A DNA stretch of 64,000 nucleotides from JAEUOS01 sp964470865 (GCA_964470865.1 CAYYFR010000007.1:9531-73530), one strand, 5' to 3'; positions 46,157 to 55,429 are shown, counted from the first letter of the stretch. A program made the numbers and translations. The notes: generated by a model from the letters alone, not told the origin.

Positions 46157-46711
46157 CTATTCGACCTTTTCCTCGACCCAGCCGCGCTTGGCCAATAGCG
46201 CTTCGAAGCTGCCGTTCTTGTATTCGCCGCCACCGACGTAGGCGTCGAACTGCCTGAAGGCATTGACCTTGGTACGCGAGCCGCGGCGTGCGAGCACTTC
46301 GCGCCCTTGCGAATCGAGAAACGCCCACGCCGGCACCGGGCTGCCCTTGAGGTGCTTGATGGCGTCACCACGCGGCATGCTGCTGCCATCAGCCAACTGT
46401 ATCGGGTCCTCGCGATTGCCGCGAATGTCGAAATACGCGAGAACATAACGACTCGAATAGCTGACCCGCAACTCCTCGGACGAAAACGTATGCTTGTTGA
46501 CATACACGCAATACGGGCATTTGTTGAAGCCGTAATAGACGAACACCGGCTTGCCCTGCTGCTTGGCTACCTTGAGAGCCTCGTTGTACTCGAGAAAACT
46601 CCAGCCATCCGGCAACTCGGCACGAGTCGGGCCCGCTGTTGCAAAAAGCAGCATCGCGCAAACCAGGCTCACCATGCAGGCAAGTCGGCTGAAACTTGGC
46701 AAAAGGGTCAT
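46157..46711 (-). CDS. Exported thioredoxin-fold protein
   Basis: A 184-residue protein with a signal peptide (MVSLVCAMLLFATAGPTRA) and a thioredoxin-like domain: GKPVFVYYGFNKCPYCVYVN has a CPYC active site as in SoxW-type and glutaredoxin-like proteins, and GSPVPAWAFLDSQGREV carries the cis-Pro strand. It probably reduces or oxidises periplasmic thiols. It lies 25 bp downstream of the CDGSH protein gene on the same strand and may be co-transcribed. Confidence 0.8.
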   Translation of the reverse strand: MTLLPSFSRLACMVSLVCAMLLFATAGPTRAELPDGWSFLEYNEALKVAKQQGKPVFVYYGFNKCPYCVYVNKHTFSSEELRVSYSSRYVLAYFDIRGNREDPIQLADGSSMPRGDAIKHLKGSPVPAWAFLDSQGREVLARRGSRTKVNAFRQFDAYVGGGEYKNGSFEALLAKRGWVEEKVE

Positions 46712-46736
46712 TGCTGTCTCCGGTAGTATCACTACT

Positions 46737-47549
46737 TCAGGCGGATGCCTTGAATCCCGCAGCCACATGCGAGCCATCGCAAAACGGCTTGTTCTTCGAG
46801 GCCCCACAGCGGCACAGGATGGCTTGAGTCACGCGCGCTATGGTGGCACCGGTTCCGGTGACGATCTCCACGTTGCCGCTGACTGACAGCGGTCCGTCGG
46901 GCAGCGGCTCGACGTTGACAACACCATCGCGTTTGGGCAGTGGCTTCATGTCGGCGCTGACCGGCGCTTCGGCGCTGGCGACGAATTTCGCCTGCTTGTG
47001 GGAACCGTCGCAAAACGGCGTGTTCTTCGAAGCACCACAGCGGCACAGGTTGGCGCGCTGCAGCTTGCCCTTGCCCTTGAGCGCTACATCGGCATGGATC
47101 GTCAACGGGCCGTTCTCACGGATACGCACCAGATTGACCGGCGCTGCTTTTTCTTCTGGTCCGCCGTCGTGACGACGATAGGTCAGGGCTCCAGACGGGC
47201 ATTGGCGAATAGTGTGCAACAGATTCTCAACCGTATCGCCGTCAGGCTTGATCCATGGCCCCTTTACATTGGCCAGGAACACCGCCGGCGCGCCCAGCAC
47301 GCAATAGCGCGCGTGTATGCAACGCTTGCCTTCGAACATCACCGTTACGTATTTGCCCTTGGTTCTGCTGATCTCCTTGCCATCGGCGGACGCGACATCA
47401 CTGCCATCCTGTTGTGCCGCGGCAGCCGGCGCGAGTGTGGCAAGGCTGGCCGCCGAACTTCCCAACAGCAAGCGCCGCCGCCCGGCCGAGGGCAGGCCCG
47501 GCGCGTCAGTTTCAAGGTTCGCGGGTACCGACTCCACCAACTTTTCCAT
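46737..47549 (-). CDS. Double-CDGSH iron-sulfur protein with ferredoxin-like domain and Tat-like leader
   Basis: A 270-residue protein. The segment GRRRLLLGSSAASLATLAPA is a twin-arginine-like signal with a long n-region before it. A divergent 4Fe-4S-type domain follows (CIHARYC ... RQCPSGAL near 155), then two CDGSH motifs, CRCGASKNTPFCDGSH and CRCGASKNKPFCDGSH, each binding a 2Fe-2S cluster through Cys3His. ATG 47549 has GGAGG in front. The role is redox or electron transfer; the partner is unknown. The thioredoxin-fold gene follows. Confidence 0.85.
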   Translation of the reverse strand: MEKLVESVPANLETDAPGLPSAGRRRLLLGSSAASLATLAPAAAAQQDGSDVASADGKEISRTKGKYVTVMFEGKRCIHARYCVLGAPAVFLANVKGPWIKPDGDTVENLLHTIRQCPSGALTYRRHDGGPEEKAAPVNLVRIRENGPLTIHADVALKGKGKLQRANLCRCGASKNTPFCDGSHKQAKFVASAEAPVSADMKPLPKRDGVVNVEPLPDGPLSVSGNVEIVTGTGATIARVTQAILCRCGASKNKPFCDGSHVAAGFKASA

Positions 47550-47667
47550 GCTTAACCTCCATGAAAGGCGCCTTTGGCACGTCCTGCGACGGACGTTTCC
47601 GCATGCGCAGTAGCTGCAAGCCCAATCATACTGCCGAATTTCGCCCCGGTGGGCGCCACCCTGCGCT

Positions 47668-48087
47668 TCAGGCACCCAGCGCTGCCACGGCCGCATAACG
47701 GGCCGCCTTGCCTGCAGCCATATAGATTAGGCAGTGCCACCAAGTCAGGCGCAGCCAGCCGGCTGCCACGCACAAGGCGTCGCCCACAATCGGCGTCCAG
47801 GCGAACAGCAAAGCGGGCTCGCCGACGCGCCGCAACCACGCCTCATGGCGCCACGGCTGACGATGCGGGATAAAGCGCCCCATGCGGTAGGAAATCATGC
47901 CCCCGAATGTGTTGCCCGCGGTGGCGACCGCAAGCGCCGGCCACAGCAGGTGCGGATGCAGATGCAACACGGCGGCCAGCATCAGCTCCGACGAAACCGG
48001 CACCAGCGTGGCGGCGACGAGGCTGCCGAAAAACAGCGACCACAGCGAAGCATCGGCGGTAAACAATGACTGCAGGGACTCAAGCAA
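47668..48087 (-). CDS. YqaA family (DedA-related) membrane protein
   Basis: About 139 residues with four hydrophobic segments: LFFGSLVAATLVPVSSELMLAA, LAVATAGNTFGGMISYRMG, then WRHEAWLRRVGEPALLFAW and VGDALCVAAGWLRLTWWHCL. This matches YqaA, a small DedA/SNARE-associated family protein with no fixed function. Start TTG 48087 is preferred because AAGGAAAA lies 8 bases upstream and the family begins with this LESL helix; GTG 48126 would add 13 unusual residues encoded by a hairpin. Confidence 0.75.
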   Translation of the reverse strand: MLESLQSLFTADASLWSLFFGSLVAATLVPVSSELMLAAVLHLHPHLLWPALAVATAGNTFGGMISYRMGRFIPHRQPWRHEAWLRRVGEPALLFAWTPIVGDALCVAAGWLRLTWWHCLIYMAAGKAARYAAVAALGA

Positions 48088-48100
48088 ATGAATTTTCCTT

Positions 48101-48142
48101 ACCCCCCGTGGAGGGGTATACTTCACCCCTTGAACGGGGGGT
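48101..48142 (+). promoter_or_regulatory. Nested hairpin covering the promoter and ribosome site between yqaA and ilvA
   Basis: ACCCCCCGT at 48101-48109 pairs with ACGGGGGGT at 48134-48142; inside, AGGGGT (48112-48117) pairs with ACCCCT (48125-48130). The loop contains TATACT, a possible -10 (48117-48122). The G6 tract is the only ribosome-site-like sequence before the ilvA ATG and would be sequestered in the stem. It lies in the 64-bp gap between divergent genes. Confidence 0.5.
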
Positions 48143-48151
48143 CATGAACTG

Positions 48152-49669
48152 ATGCAAAAAGGCATCGATTATCTACAGAAAATCCTCACCGCGCGGGTCT
48201 ACGACGTCGCCACCGAAACGCCGCTGGAAAAGGCACCCGGGCTTTCGGCACGACTCAACAACACCCTTCTGCTCAAACGCGAGGACATGCAAAGCGTATT
48301 CTCGTTCAAGCTGCGCGGCGCATACAACAAAATGGCAAGCCTGCCGGCGAGCGCCCTTGAAAGTGGGGTGATTTGCGCGTCAGCGGGCAACCACGCCCAG
48401 GGTGTGGCGCTTGCCGCCAGGCGTCTGGGAGCACGCGCGGTAATCGTGATGCCCGTCACCACGCCTGCAGTGAAGGTCCAGGCGGTGCGCACACGCGGCG
48501 GCGAAGTGGTTCTGTTCGGCGACTCCTTCGATGAAGCTCATACCCATGCGCGTGAACTCGAACAACGGCAGGGCCTGACCTTCGTACACCCGTTCGACGA
48601 TCCCGAAGTGATTGCCGGCCAAGGAACCATCGGCATGGAGATGTTGCGCCAACACCAGGGGCCGATCCACGCGATTTTCGTGGCTATCGGCGGTGGCGGC
48701 CTGATCGCCGGCATCGGCGCCTACGTGAAACGGGTGCGCCCCGACATCCGCATCATCGGCGTCGAACCGGTCGATTCGGATGCGATGGCACGATCGCTGG
48801 CCGCCGGCCGGCGCGTCAAGCTCGCGCAGGTCGGACTGTTCGCCGACGGCGTGGCGGTCAAACAGGTGGGCGAGGAGACCTTCCGCCTGTGCCGCGAGGT
48901 CGTCGACGAAATCATCCTGGTCGATACCGACGACATCTGCGCGGCGATCAAGGATGTGTTCGAAGATACGCGCTCCATCCTCGAGCCCGCCGGTGCACTG
49001 GCGATCGCCGGCGCCAAGGCCTATGTCGAGCGCGAGAAACTCAAGGGCCAGACTCTGGTTGCAGTGGCTTGCGGCGCCAACATGAACTTCGACCGCCTGC
49101 GCTTCGTTGCGGAACGCGCCGAAGTCGGCGAGCGGCGCGAGGCGATCCTGGCGGTCACCATTCCCGAGGCGCGCGGCTCCTTCAAGCGCTTTTGCGAACT
49201 CATCGGCAGCCGCAGCGTGACCGAATTCAACTACCGCATCGCCGACGCCGATCGTGCCCACATCTTTGTCGGGCTTTCGGTACACGACCGCAACGACATC
49301 GGCCGGCTGATTCGCAATTTCGGAAAGCACGGCTTCCGGGCACTCGACCTGACAGACGATGAATTGGCTAAATCGCATCTTCGCCACATGGTTGGGGGCC
49401 ACTCTCCACTGGCGCACGAAGAGTTGCTGTACCGCTTCGAGTTTCCCGAGCGGCCCGGCGCGTTGATGAAATTTCTGGCCAGCATGCGGCCAGACTGGAA
49501 CATCAGCCTGTTTCACTATCGCAATCATGGCGCCGATGTGGGGCGCGTTCTGGTGGGCATGCAGGTGCCGGCCAAGGAAATGACGGCGCTGCGAAAATTT
49601 CTTGACGCCCTGGGCTATCGTTTCTGGGATGAAACTTCAAATCCGGCCTATCGGCTTTTCCTGGGGTGA
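48152..49669 (+). CDS. ilvA: Threonine ammonia-lyase, biosynthetic
   Basis: A 505-residue PLP enzyme that deaminates threonine to 2-oxobutyrate, first step of isoleucine synthesis. The PLP lysine is K53 in SVFSFKLRGAYNKM, the glycine loop is AIGGGGLIAGIGAY near 178, and two ACT-like regulatory domains occupy about 330-505 (VTIPEARGSFKRFCELIG and RFEFPERPGALMKFLAS), the sites of isoleucine inhibition and valine activation. Length is that of the E. coli biosynthetic form. A phzF-like gene starts 5 bases after the stop. Confidence 0.95.
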   Translation: MQKGIDYLQKILTARVYDVATETPLEKAPGLSARLNNTLLLKREDMQSVFSFKLRGAYNKMASLPASALESGVICASAGNHAQGVALAARRLGARAVIVMPVTTPAVKVQAVRTRGGEVVLFGDSFDEAHTHARELEQRQGLTFVHPFDDPEVIAGQGTIGMEMLRQHQGPIHAIFVAIGGGGLIAGIGAYVKRVRPDIRIIGVEPVDSDAMARSLAAGRRVKLAQVGLFADGVAVKQVGEETFRLCREVVDEIILVDTDDICAAIKDVFEDTRSILEPAGALAIAGAKAYVEREKLKGQTLVAVACGANMNFDRLRFVAERAEVGERREAILAVTIPEARGSFKRFCELIGSRSVTEFNYRIADADRAHIFVGLSVHDRNDIGRLIRNFGKHGFRALDLTDDELAKSHLRHMVGGHSPLAHEELLYRFEFPERPGALMKFLASMRPDWNISLFHYRNHGADVGRVLVGMQVPAKEMTALRKFLDALGYRFWDETSNPAYRLFLG

Positions 49670-49674
49670 CCCGC

Positions 49675-50523
49675 ATGCGCATTCATTACAGACTGCTAAA
49701 TGTCTTCACACTGGACGGGCAACGCCTGTCGGGCAATCCCTTGTGCGTATTCGAGGATGGCAGCAGCCTGACAGCAGAGAAGATGCAGGCGCTTGCCCTG
49801 CAGTTCAACCTGTCTGAGACCACCTTCATCCAGCCTTCTGCGACCGCCACGGCTGCAGTGCGCATCTTCACCCCGGCGATGGAGCTGCCGTTTGCCGGCC
49901 ATCCGACGCTGGGTACAGCACATGTGGTGCGCGACTTGCATCGGGCGGCCAATGCAGTCAGCCTGGCGATGCAGGTTGGCGACATAACCGTGCGTGCCAG
50001 GGGCAACATCTGGACGCTCGAAGCACCGCCACCGAAGTCCCGCGGTTTCCCTCCTGCGTCCACTCAGGCCTTGTTGTCGGCGCTCGGCCTTACACCGGAC
50101 GACCTGGCGGCGGCGCCCATATGGATCAACGCTGGCATGGAGCAACTGCTGGTGCCGCTGGTATCGACTGTCGCGGTACGCCGCGTAGCGCCAAAGGCCG
50201 ACCTGGGCATGTTTCCAAATTCTTCAGGCAAGGTGTCGGTTTATTGCTTCTCGCCGCTCGACCCCCGCGCAACCATGCTGGTGCGATTCTTTTTCGCAAA
50301 AAATGTCGGCAGTGTGGCGGAGGACCCGGCGACCGGCTCGGCCTGCGCCAACCTCGGCGGCTATGCATTGGCCACCGGCTTTGCGTTGCCGCTCAAATGC
50401 GATCTGCGGCAAGGGGAATACACCGGCCGGCCCTGCGCACTCGGACTTGAAGTCGATGCACAACGGCGAATCTTCGTCAGCGGCGACGTGATTGAACTCG
50501 GACGTGGCTACATCGATCCTTGA
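49675..50523 (+). CDS. PhzF-family epimerase/isomerase
   Basis: A 282-residue protein with the two-lobed diaminopimelate-epimerase fold: FTLDGQRLSGNPLCVFEDG near the start, LSETTFIQP with the presumed catalytic Glu near 43, FTPAMELPFAGHPTLGTA near 62 and EDPATGSACANLGGYAL near 215. Phenazine genes are absent, so a general isomerase role is more likely. ATG 49675 is used; GTG 49666, overlapping the ilvA stop, is an alternative. Probably co-transcribed with ilvA. Confidence 0.85.
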   Translation: MRIHYRLLNVFTLDGQRLSGNPLCVFEDGSSLTAEKMQALALQFNLSETTFIQPSATATAAVRIFTPAMELPFAGHPTLGTAHVVRDLHRAANAVSLAMQVGDITVRARGNIWTLEAPPPKSRGFPPASTQALLSALGLTPDDLAAAPIWINAGMEQLLVPLVSTVAVRRVAPKADLGMFPNSSGKVSVYCFSPLDPRATMLVRFFFAKNVGSVAEDPATGSACANLGGYALATGFALPLKCDLRQGEYTGRPCALGLEVDAQRRIFVSGDVIELGRGYIDP

Positions 50524-50676
50524 GTCGGCGGACGCCTGCCAACAGCGAGCCATTGTTGGGTCATGAACAATGCATGACAAAACCATGTCCCACACGGGGC
50601 TGTCAGGTTTTTCGCAGCGAAGGAGAATCGCGGCGTAGCCAGCGCGAACGGCCGCAAAGCCGACCACCTCTGCCGG

Positions 50677-51591
50677 TCAATCCGCATCCGGGTCGGCAAA
50701 CATGCGAGGCGCGGGTGCATCGGCGCAAGGTTCTTCGTCGAAGGCGATATCACCTGCATTCGCCGGGTTCGCTTCGAGCTGCTCAAAATCGAATCGGGTT
50801 CGGTCCATCAGATGGGAAGGCGTGACGCTTGAAAGACTGGTGAAGACCGACTCGACACGACCGGGGAAGCGTTTTTCCCATTCCCGCAACAATGCCTTGA
50901 GCTCGCGTCGCTTGAGCGTCTCTTGAGAGCCACACAGGTCGCAGGGAATGATGGGGAATTTCCTCTCATCGGCAAAGCGCGCAAGATCGGCTTCCTTGAC
51001 ATAGGCCAATGGTCGAATCACCACATGGCGCCCGTCGTCTGACTTGAGCTTCGGCGGCATCGACTTCATCTTGCCGTTATAGAACATGTTCAGAAAGAGC
51101 GTTTCAAGAATGTCGTCTCGATGATGTCCCAGAGCGATCTTGGTCGCGCCAAGTTCGGATGCCACCCGATAAAGGATGCCGCGGCGCAGGCGTGAGCACA
51201 GTGCGCAGGTGGTCTTGCCTTCAGGCACCACCCGCTTGACGATCGAATAAGTGTCCTCTTCCTCGATGTGAAACGGCACGCCGCGTGCACGCAGATAGTC
51301 CGGCAACACATGCGCGGGGAATCCCGGCTGCTTCTGGTCGAGATTGACAGCAATCAGTTCGAAGGAGATCGGCGCGCGTTCGCGCAACTTCAAGAGGATC
51401 TCCAGCATGCCATAACTGTCCTTGCCGCCGGACAGGCAAACCATGACACGGTCGCCTTCCTCGATCATCCTGAAATCACCGATCGCCTGCCCCACCAGTC
51501 GGGTCAGGCGCTTCTCAAGCCGATTGCTCTCGAATACCCGCTTGCGCTCCTTGATGCTGAATACGATTGGTCGTTCAATCATCTGTTGCAT
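50677..51591 (-). CDS. ttcA: tRNA 2-thiocytidine synthetase TtcA
   Basis: A 304-residue Fe-S enzyme that thiolates C32 of certain tRNAs. The PP-loop VCLSGGKDSYGML near residue 50, the CALCSRLRRGIL cluster motif near 135 and FPIIPCDLCGSQETLKRR near 215 are all present. Length and motif spacing are those of the family. A pteridine reductase gene on the same strand precedes it by about 120 bp, a frequent pairing in betaproteobacteria. Confidence 0.95.
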   Translation of the reverse strand: MQQMIERPIVFSIKERKRVFESNRLEKRLTRLVGQAIGDFRMIEEGDRVMVCLSGGKDSYGMLEILLKLRERAPISFELIAVNLDQKQPGFPAHVLPDYLRARGVPFHIEEEDTYSIVKRVVPEGKTTCALCSRLRRGILYRVASELGATKIALGHHRDDILETLFLNMFYNGKMKSMPPKLKSDDGRHVVIRPLAYVKEADLARFADERKFPIIPCDLCGSQETLKRRELKALLREWEKRFPGRVESVFTSLSSVTPSHLMDRTRFDFEQLEANPANAGDIAFDEEPCADAPAPRMFADPDAD

Positions 51592-51708
51592 GGCGGGTCC
51601 GATGGTATGCAGGAAAGACTTCTTGCCAGGGCAAACGCCGCTGCGACGGGCAATACGTCGAAAAACTGGCAGGGGGTTGCCGGCACACGCCGGCCGGACT
51701 CAGCGTTT

Positions 51709-52473
51709 TCACAGGTAAATCGAGCGACCGCCGTCGACCGCGAGAATCTGGCCGGTGACGAAATCGGCGTCACAAAACAAGAATCGCACGGCGCGCGCGA
51801 TCGCATCGGCGCCGCCTTCACGCGCCAGCGGCGTTGTGGCCATGATGCGCGCCTGCTCGGCGCGATCAATTCGCCCCAGCGCGGCGTCGGTGGCATCGGG
51901 CCAGTCGATAGGACCGGGCGCCACGCCATTGACGCGAATCGCGGGCGCCAGTTCCAGCGCCAATGCGCGCGTGAGACCTGCCAGTCCCGCCTTGGCAACG
52001 GTGTATACCGTGTAGTCCTTGAGAGGCCGATCTGCATGAATGTCGATGATGTTGACGATCGCACCATGCGTAGCCGTCAGCGCCGTTGCCGCTGCCTGGG
52101 AAAGAAACAATGGCGCCTTGAGATTGCTGGCCATCAGATCATTCCAGTTCGCTTCGCAGATCGATCCGAGCGGCGTCGGGAAAAAGGTCGAGGCGTTGTT
52201 CACCAGTCCATCAAGCCTGCCAAATCTTGTCAGCGCCATCGACACCAATGAAGGCAGGGCCGGGGTATCTGCCAGGTCCAGTGCCATCAAATGCGCCGAA
52301 CCGGATCGCAAGGCGTTGAGGCGATCGCAGAGCCTGGCTGCCTCTTCAGCATGGCCACGATGATGAACTAGTACGTTACCGCCGGCCGCATGCAGAAACC
52401 GGGCCGTGGCGGCGCCAATGCGGCGTGCGGCACCGGTGATCAAAAAAGCCTTGCCGGCCAACGCTTGTTCCAT
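51709..52473 (-). CDS. SDR pteridine/dihydromonapterin reductase (FolM-like)
   Basis: A 254-residue short-chain reductase. FLITGAARRIGAATARFLHA near residue 10 has the ARRIG of pteridine reductases, LVNNASTFFPTPLG near 90 replaces the usual NNAG, and YTVAKAGLAG near 165 gives Tyr and Lys. VNGVAPGPIDWP near 195 is also typical. It reduces dihydropterins or dihydrofolate with NADPH. ATG 52473 is used since it begins the first strand. It is divergent from the MidA-like gene. Confidence 0.85.
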   Translation of the reverse strand: MEQALAGKAFLITGAARRIGAATARFLHAAGGNVLVHHRGHAEEAARLCDRLNALRSGSAHLMALDLADTPALPSLVSMALTRFGRLDGLVNNASTFFPTPLGSICEANWNDLMASNLKAPLFLSQAAATALTATHGAIVNIIDIHADRPLKDYTVYTVAKAGLAGLTRALALELAPAIRVNGVAPGPIDWPDATDAALGRIDRAEQARIMATTPLAREGGADAIARAVRFLFCDADFVTGQILAVDGGRSIYL

Positions 52474-52742
52474 GCTTTCATGATGCTCGCGGAGTCTAAA
52501 GCGGGATTTTACCCGCCAGCCCGTTCCGCAACGAACGCTATTGGCGAGGATTGTGCGCACGCCCCCATTCGCGCGAGGGGTTTTTCGGTATGCGAGAATC
52601 AAGCCTGCGCAGTGTCCGAACACAATCCGGTGCGGCTTGCCGCAGCCGGCTTCGCAAGCGCGCGGCTATTGAACCGGTGCGCCAGGACGGGCAATCGGCG
52701 ACCAACGGGCCAGGCAGTGGAGTCAATGTGACAGGGGTCGCG

Positions 52743-53864
52743 ATGTTGCGTGAAGAGAACGATGTTAGCGCCCGGATAGCAGACGCAATCGCCGAGGCTG
52801 ACAACTGGCTCCCGTACGCGCGCTATATGGAAATGGCTCTCTATGCGCCCGGGGTGGGCTACTATTCCGGCCGTCTTCGCAAATTCGGAGCCGCAGGCGA
52901 TTTTGTCACCTCCAGCGGCATCTCGGGCCTGTTCGGTGCGACCGTCGCGCGCCAGGTTGTCGAAATCTGTACCGCAGCGGGACCGCACGTTCTCGAATTT
53001 GGCGCAGGCACCGGGGCACTCGCCACCGATATTCTCAATGCAAGCGATGCGGCCATCGAAACCTATTCGATTCTGGAACTGTCGCCGGTGCTGCGTCAAA
53101 GGCAGCAGGTAACACTTGCCGAGCGTGCGCCGCGCTACGCCGACCGGGTGCAATGGCTCGATACCCTACCGGCCCGTTTTTCCGGCTGCATCATTGCCAA
53201 CGAGGTGCTTGACGCCATGCCGGTGCATTTGCTGCACTGGGCAGAGGATGGCTTGCTCGAGCGGGGTGTAACGCTGCGCGGTAACGAGTTGATGCTCGCC
53301 GATCGGCCGGCGCGCGGCACGATCGCGCGGGTGGGGCAGGCATTGGCTACCGAGTTCGGTTTGGCGGCTGGATATGTCAGCGAAGTGAACCTCGCCGCAC
53401 GGGCCTGGACCCGCTCCCTGGCCGACCTGCTTGAAACCGGTGCGGCACTCCTGGTCGACTACGGTTTCCCGGCGGCCGAGTATTACCACCCGCAGCGCTC
53501 GTCCGGCACCCTGATGTGCCACTACCAACACCGGGCAATCGACAACCCGCTGTTCCGCCCTGGTGCCGCTGACATTACCGCGCACGTCGATTTTTCCGCC
53601 ATTGCGACCGCCGGCACAGAGTCGGGCCTCGAACTATTGGGTTACACCAGCCAGGCGAACTTCCTCATCAATAGCGGAATCACCGACCTGCTTGCAGCGA
53701 CCCCCGCCTCCGACAGCGCCGCCTATCTGCCATTGACCAATCAGGCCAACCGATTGCTGTCGCCAGCAGAGATGGGCGAACTTTTCAAGGTGATCGCACT
53801 GGGGCGCGACATTGACGACAACTTGCTGGGGTTCTCTCGCGGCGACCGGCGCCAGGGCTTGTAG
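52743..53864 (+). CDS. SAM-dependent methyltransferase of the MidA/NDUFAF7 family
   Basis: A 373-residue protein. LPYARYMEMALYAPGVGYYS near residue 25, KFGAAGDFVTSSGISGLFG near 50, VLEFGAGTGALATDIL near 85 (SAM) and IIANEVLDAMPVH near 150 are family marks. Mitochondrial NDUFAF7 methylates an arginine in complex I; the bacterial role is presumed similar. ATG 52743 follows AGGGG; the longer open frame upstream is not conserved in character. A dihaem cytochrome gene follows after 3 bases. Confidence 0.88.
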   Translation: MLREENDVSARIADAIAEADNWLPYARYMEMALYAPGVGYYSGRLRKFGAAGDFVTSSGISGLFGATVARQVVEICTAAGPHVLEFGAGTGALATDILNASDAAIETYSILELSPVLRQRQQVTLAERAPRYADRVQWLDTLPARFSGCIIANEVLDAMPVHLLHWAEDGLLERGVTLRGNELMLADRPARGTIARVGQALATEFGLAAGYVSEVNLAARAWTRSLADLLETGAALLVDYGFPAAEYYHPQRSSGTLMCHYQHRAIDNPLFRPGAADITAHVDFSAIATAGTESGLELLGYTSQANFLINSGITDLLAATPASDSAAYLPLTNQANRLLSPAEMGELFKVIALGRDIDDNLLGFSRGDRRQGL

Positions 53865-53867
53865 CAC

Positions 53868-54527
53868 GTGAAGTGGATCGTCGCCTGCTGCTTTGTACTA
53901 CTGTGTGCCGCGGCGGGCGCCACGGACCCGGACGCGCCGATGCGCGCGGCGCGCGAGCGCTGGCAGCAGAGTCCGCACGGCGAGATGCTCACGCGCATCA
54001 TTCCGCCTTACATGGAACCGTCCCTCCTGCCTGACCCTGCCTCGGGGGGCGCCCGCCTGACCGTGCGCTATTGCGTTCAGTGCCACAACCTGGCCAGCCC
54101 GGCCATGCATCACGCAGAGAAATGGCCGGCGATCGTCGAGCGCATGCTGCCGCGCATGCAGGGCCGCGGCAACCTCGGACCACTGATGCAAAGCCTGATG
54201 ACCGATATGCAAGCTCCGACACCGGCCGATGTCAGGAGCCTTACGGCCTATTTGCAAAAGCATGCACAATTGCGCGTCGAGCCTGACGCGCTGCCGGAAG
54301 CCGGGCGTTCGCGCGCCTGGACCAGCTATACCCAGGCCTGCGGGCAGTGCCACACCCTGCCGGATCCGCAACGCCATACGCGGGGCGAATGGCCGGCGGT
54401 GGTGGCGCGCATGGAGAAGAACATGCAATGGATGAACCGCGTCATCGGTTCGAAGGCCGACCCGCGCGAACCGCAATACCGCAGCGATGAAATCGTCGGC
54501 TATCTGCAAAAACACGCGCGCCGCTGA
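53868..54527 (+). CDS. Exported dihaem cytochrome c
   Basis: A 219-residue protein starting at GTG 53868 with a signal peptide (WIVACCFVLLCAAAGA). Two haem c sites are seen, CVQCH at residue 69 and CGQCH at 158, each followed by a KWPAIVERM or EWPAVVARM helix containing a Met that could be the distal ligand, and by YLQKHA. So it is two similar monohaem cytochrome domains, periplasmic. It is coupled to the MidA-like gene (3-base gap). Electron partner unknown. Confidence 0.88.
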   Translation: MKWIVACCFVLLCAAAGATDPDAPMRAARERWQQSPHGEMLTRIIPPYMEPSLLPDPASGGARLTVRYCVQCHNLASPAMHHAEKWPAIVERMLPRMQGRGNLGPLMQSLMTDMQAPTPADVRSLTAYLQKHAQLRVEPDALPEAGRSRAWTSYTQACGQCHTLPDPQRHTRGEWPAVVARMEKNMQWMNRVIGSKADPREPQYRSDEIVGYLQKHARR

Positions 54528-54547
54528 TCGGTCGCGCGCGCGGCGGG

Positions 54548-55171
54548 CTAACGTTTCGGCACGTCCATGCCGCGCTTGACCGCCGGGCGTGCACTGAGCG
54601 TGTCGTACCAGCGCTTCACGTTCGGGAACTCAGCCAGGTCGACCGCATGCCATTCGTGGCGGGCAATCCAGGGGTACGTCGCCATGTCGGCAATACTGTA
54701 CTGACCGGCCGCGAGATACGACTCGCTGTCGAGGCGTTTGTCGAGCACCCCGTACAGCCGGCGCGTTTCCTTGCCGTAACGTTCGATGCCGTATGGAATC
54801 TTCTCCTTGGCGGCACGCATGAAATGATGCGCCTGGCCAATCATCGGCCCGACACCGCCCATCTGGAACATCAGCCATTGCAAGACGTCGTACTTGCCCC
54901 GCACCGACCTGGGCAAAAACTTTCCGGTCTTGCCTGCCAGATACACAAGGATCGCGCCGGATTCGAACAGGTTGATCGGCTTGCCATCCGGGCCGTCGGA
55001 ATCGGTGATTGCCGGAATCTTGCTGTTCGGATTGAGCGCCATGAATTCGGGCGTGAACTGCTGGTCCTGTCCGATATTGATCTCATGGGTGCGGTACGCG
55101 AGTTTGCACTCCTCGAGCATGATGGAAACCTTGCGGCCGTTCGGCGTGACCCAGGTGTACAGATCGATCAT
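54548..55171 (-). CDS. Nu-class glutathione S-transferase, YfcG-like
   Basis: A 207-residue GST very similar in pattern to E. coli YfcG, a disulfide-bond oxidoreductase: MIDLYTWVTPNGRKVSIMLE at the start (Thr and Asn bind glutathione), ALNPNSKIPAITD near 48, LFESGAILVYLAGKTG near 72, MGGVGPMIGQAHHF near 105 and YGIERYGKETRRLYGVLDKR. ATG 55171 has GGAGGG upstream. It is convergent with the cytochrome gene. Confidence 0.9.
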   Translation of the reverse strand: MIDLYTWVTPNGRKVSIMLEECKLAYRTHEINIGQDQQFTPEFMALNPNSKIPAITDSDGPDGKPINLFESGAILVYLAGKTGKFLPRSVRGKYDVLQWLMFQMGGVGPMIGQAHHFMRAAKEKIPYGIERYGKETRRLYGVLDKRLDSESYLAAGQYSIADMATYPWIARHEWHAVDLAEFPNVKRWYDTLSARPAVKRGMDVPKR

Positions 55172-55234
55172 GAAACCCTCCGGTTTTTTGGGAAGGGCGT
55201 ACGCTATCACAGGCGCGTGCAATACAATCCGGCA

Positions 55235-55429
55235 ATGCTCAAATGGTTGCTTGTATTCGTCCTCGCGTCGATCGTCTTCTCGGCGGTATTGCCGAGCCTT
55301 GCCCGCTTCGGCATCGGGCGCCTGCCGGGCGACTTCCGGATTCGCGTGCGTCAAACCGAAATCGCGGTGCCGCTCACCTCGACGGCGATTTTCGTGCTTT
55401 GCTTCTGGCTTATTGGCAAGCTGATCTGA
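55235..55429 (+). CDS. DUF2905 small membrane protein
   Basis: A 64-residue protein with two hydrophobic segments separated by a short basic loop: WLLVFVLASIVFSAVLP, then FGIGRLPGDFRIRV (the family's conserved GRLPGD) and AIFVLCFWLIGKLI. DUF2905 proteins are small inner-membrane proteins of unknown function. The start lies 63 bp from the divergent GST gene. Confidence 0.85.
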   Translation: MLKWLLVFVLASIVFSAVLPSLARFGIGRLPGDFRIRVRQTEIAVPLTSTAIFVLCFWLIGKLI

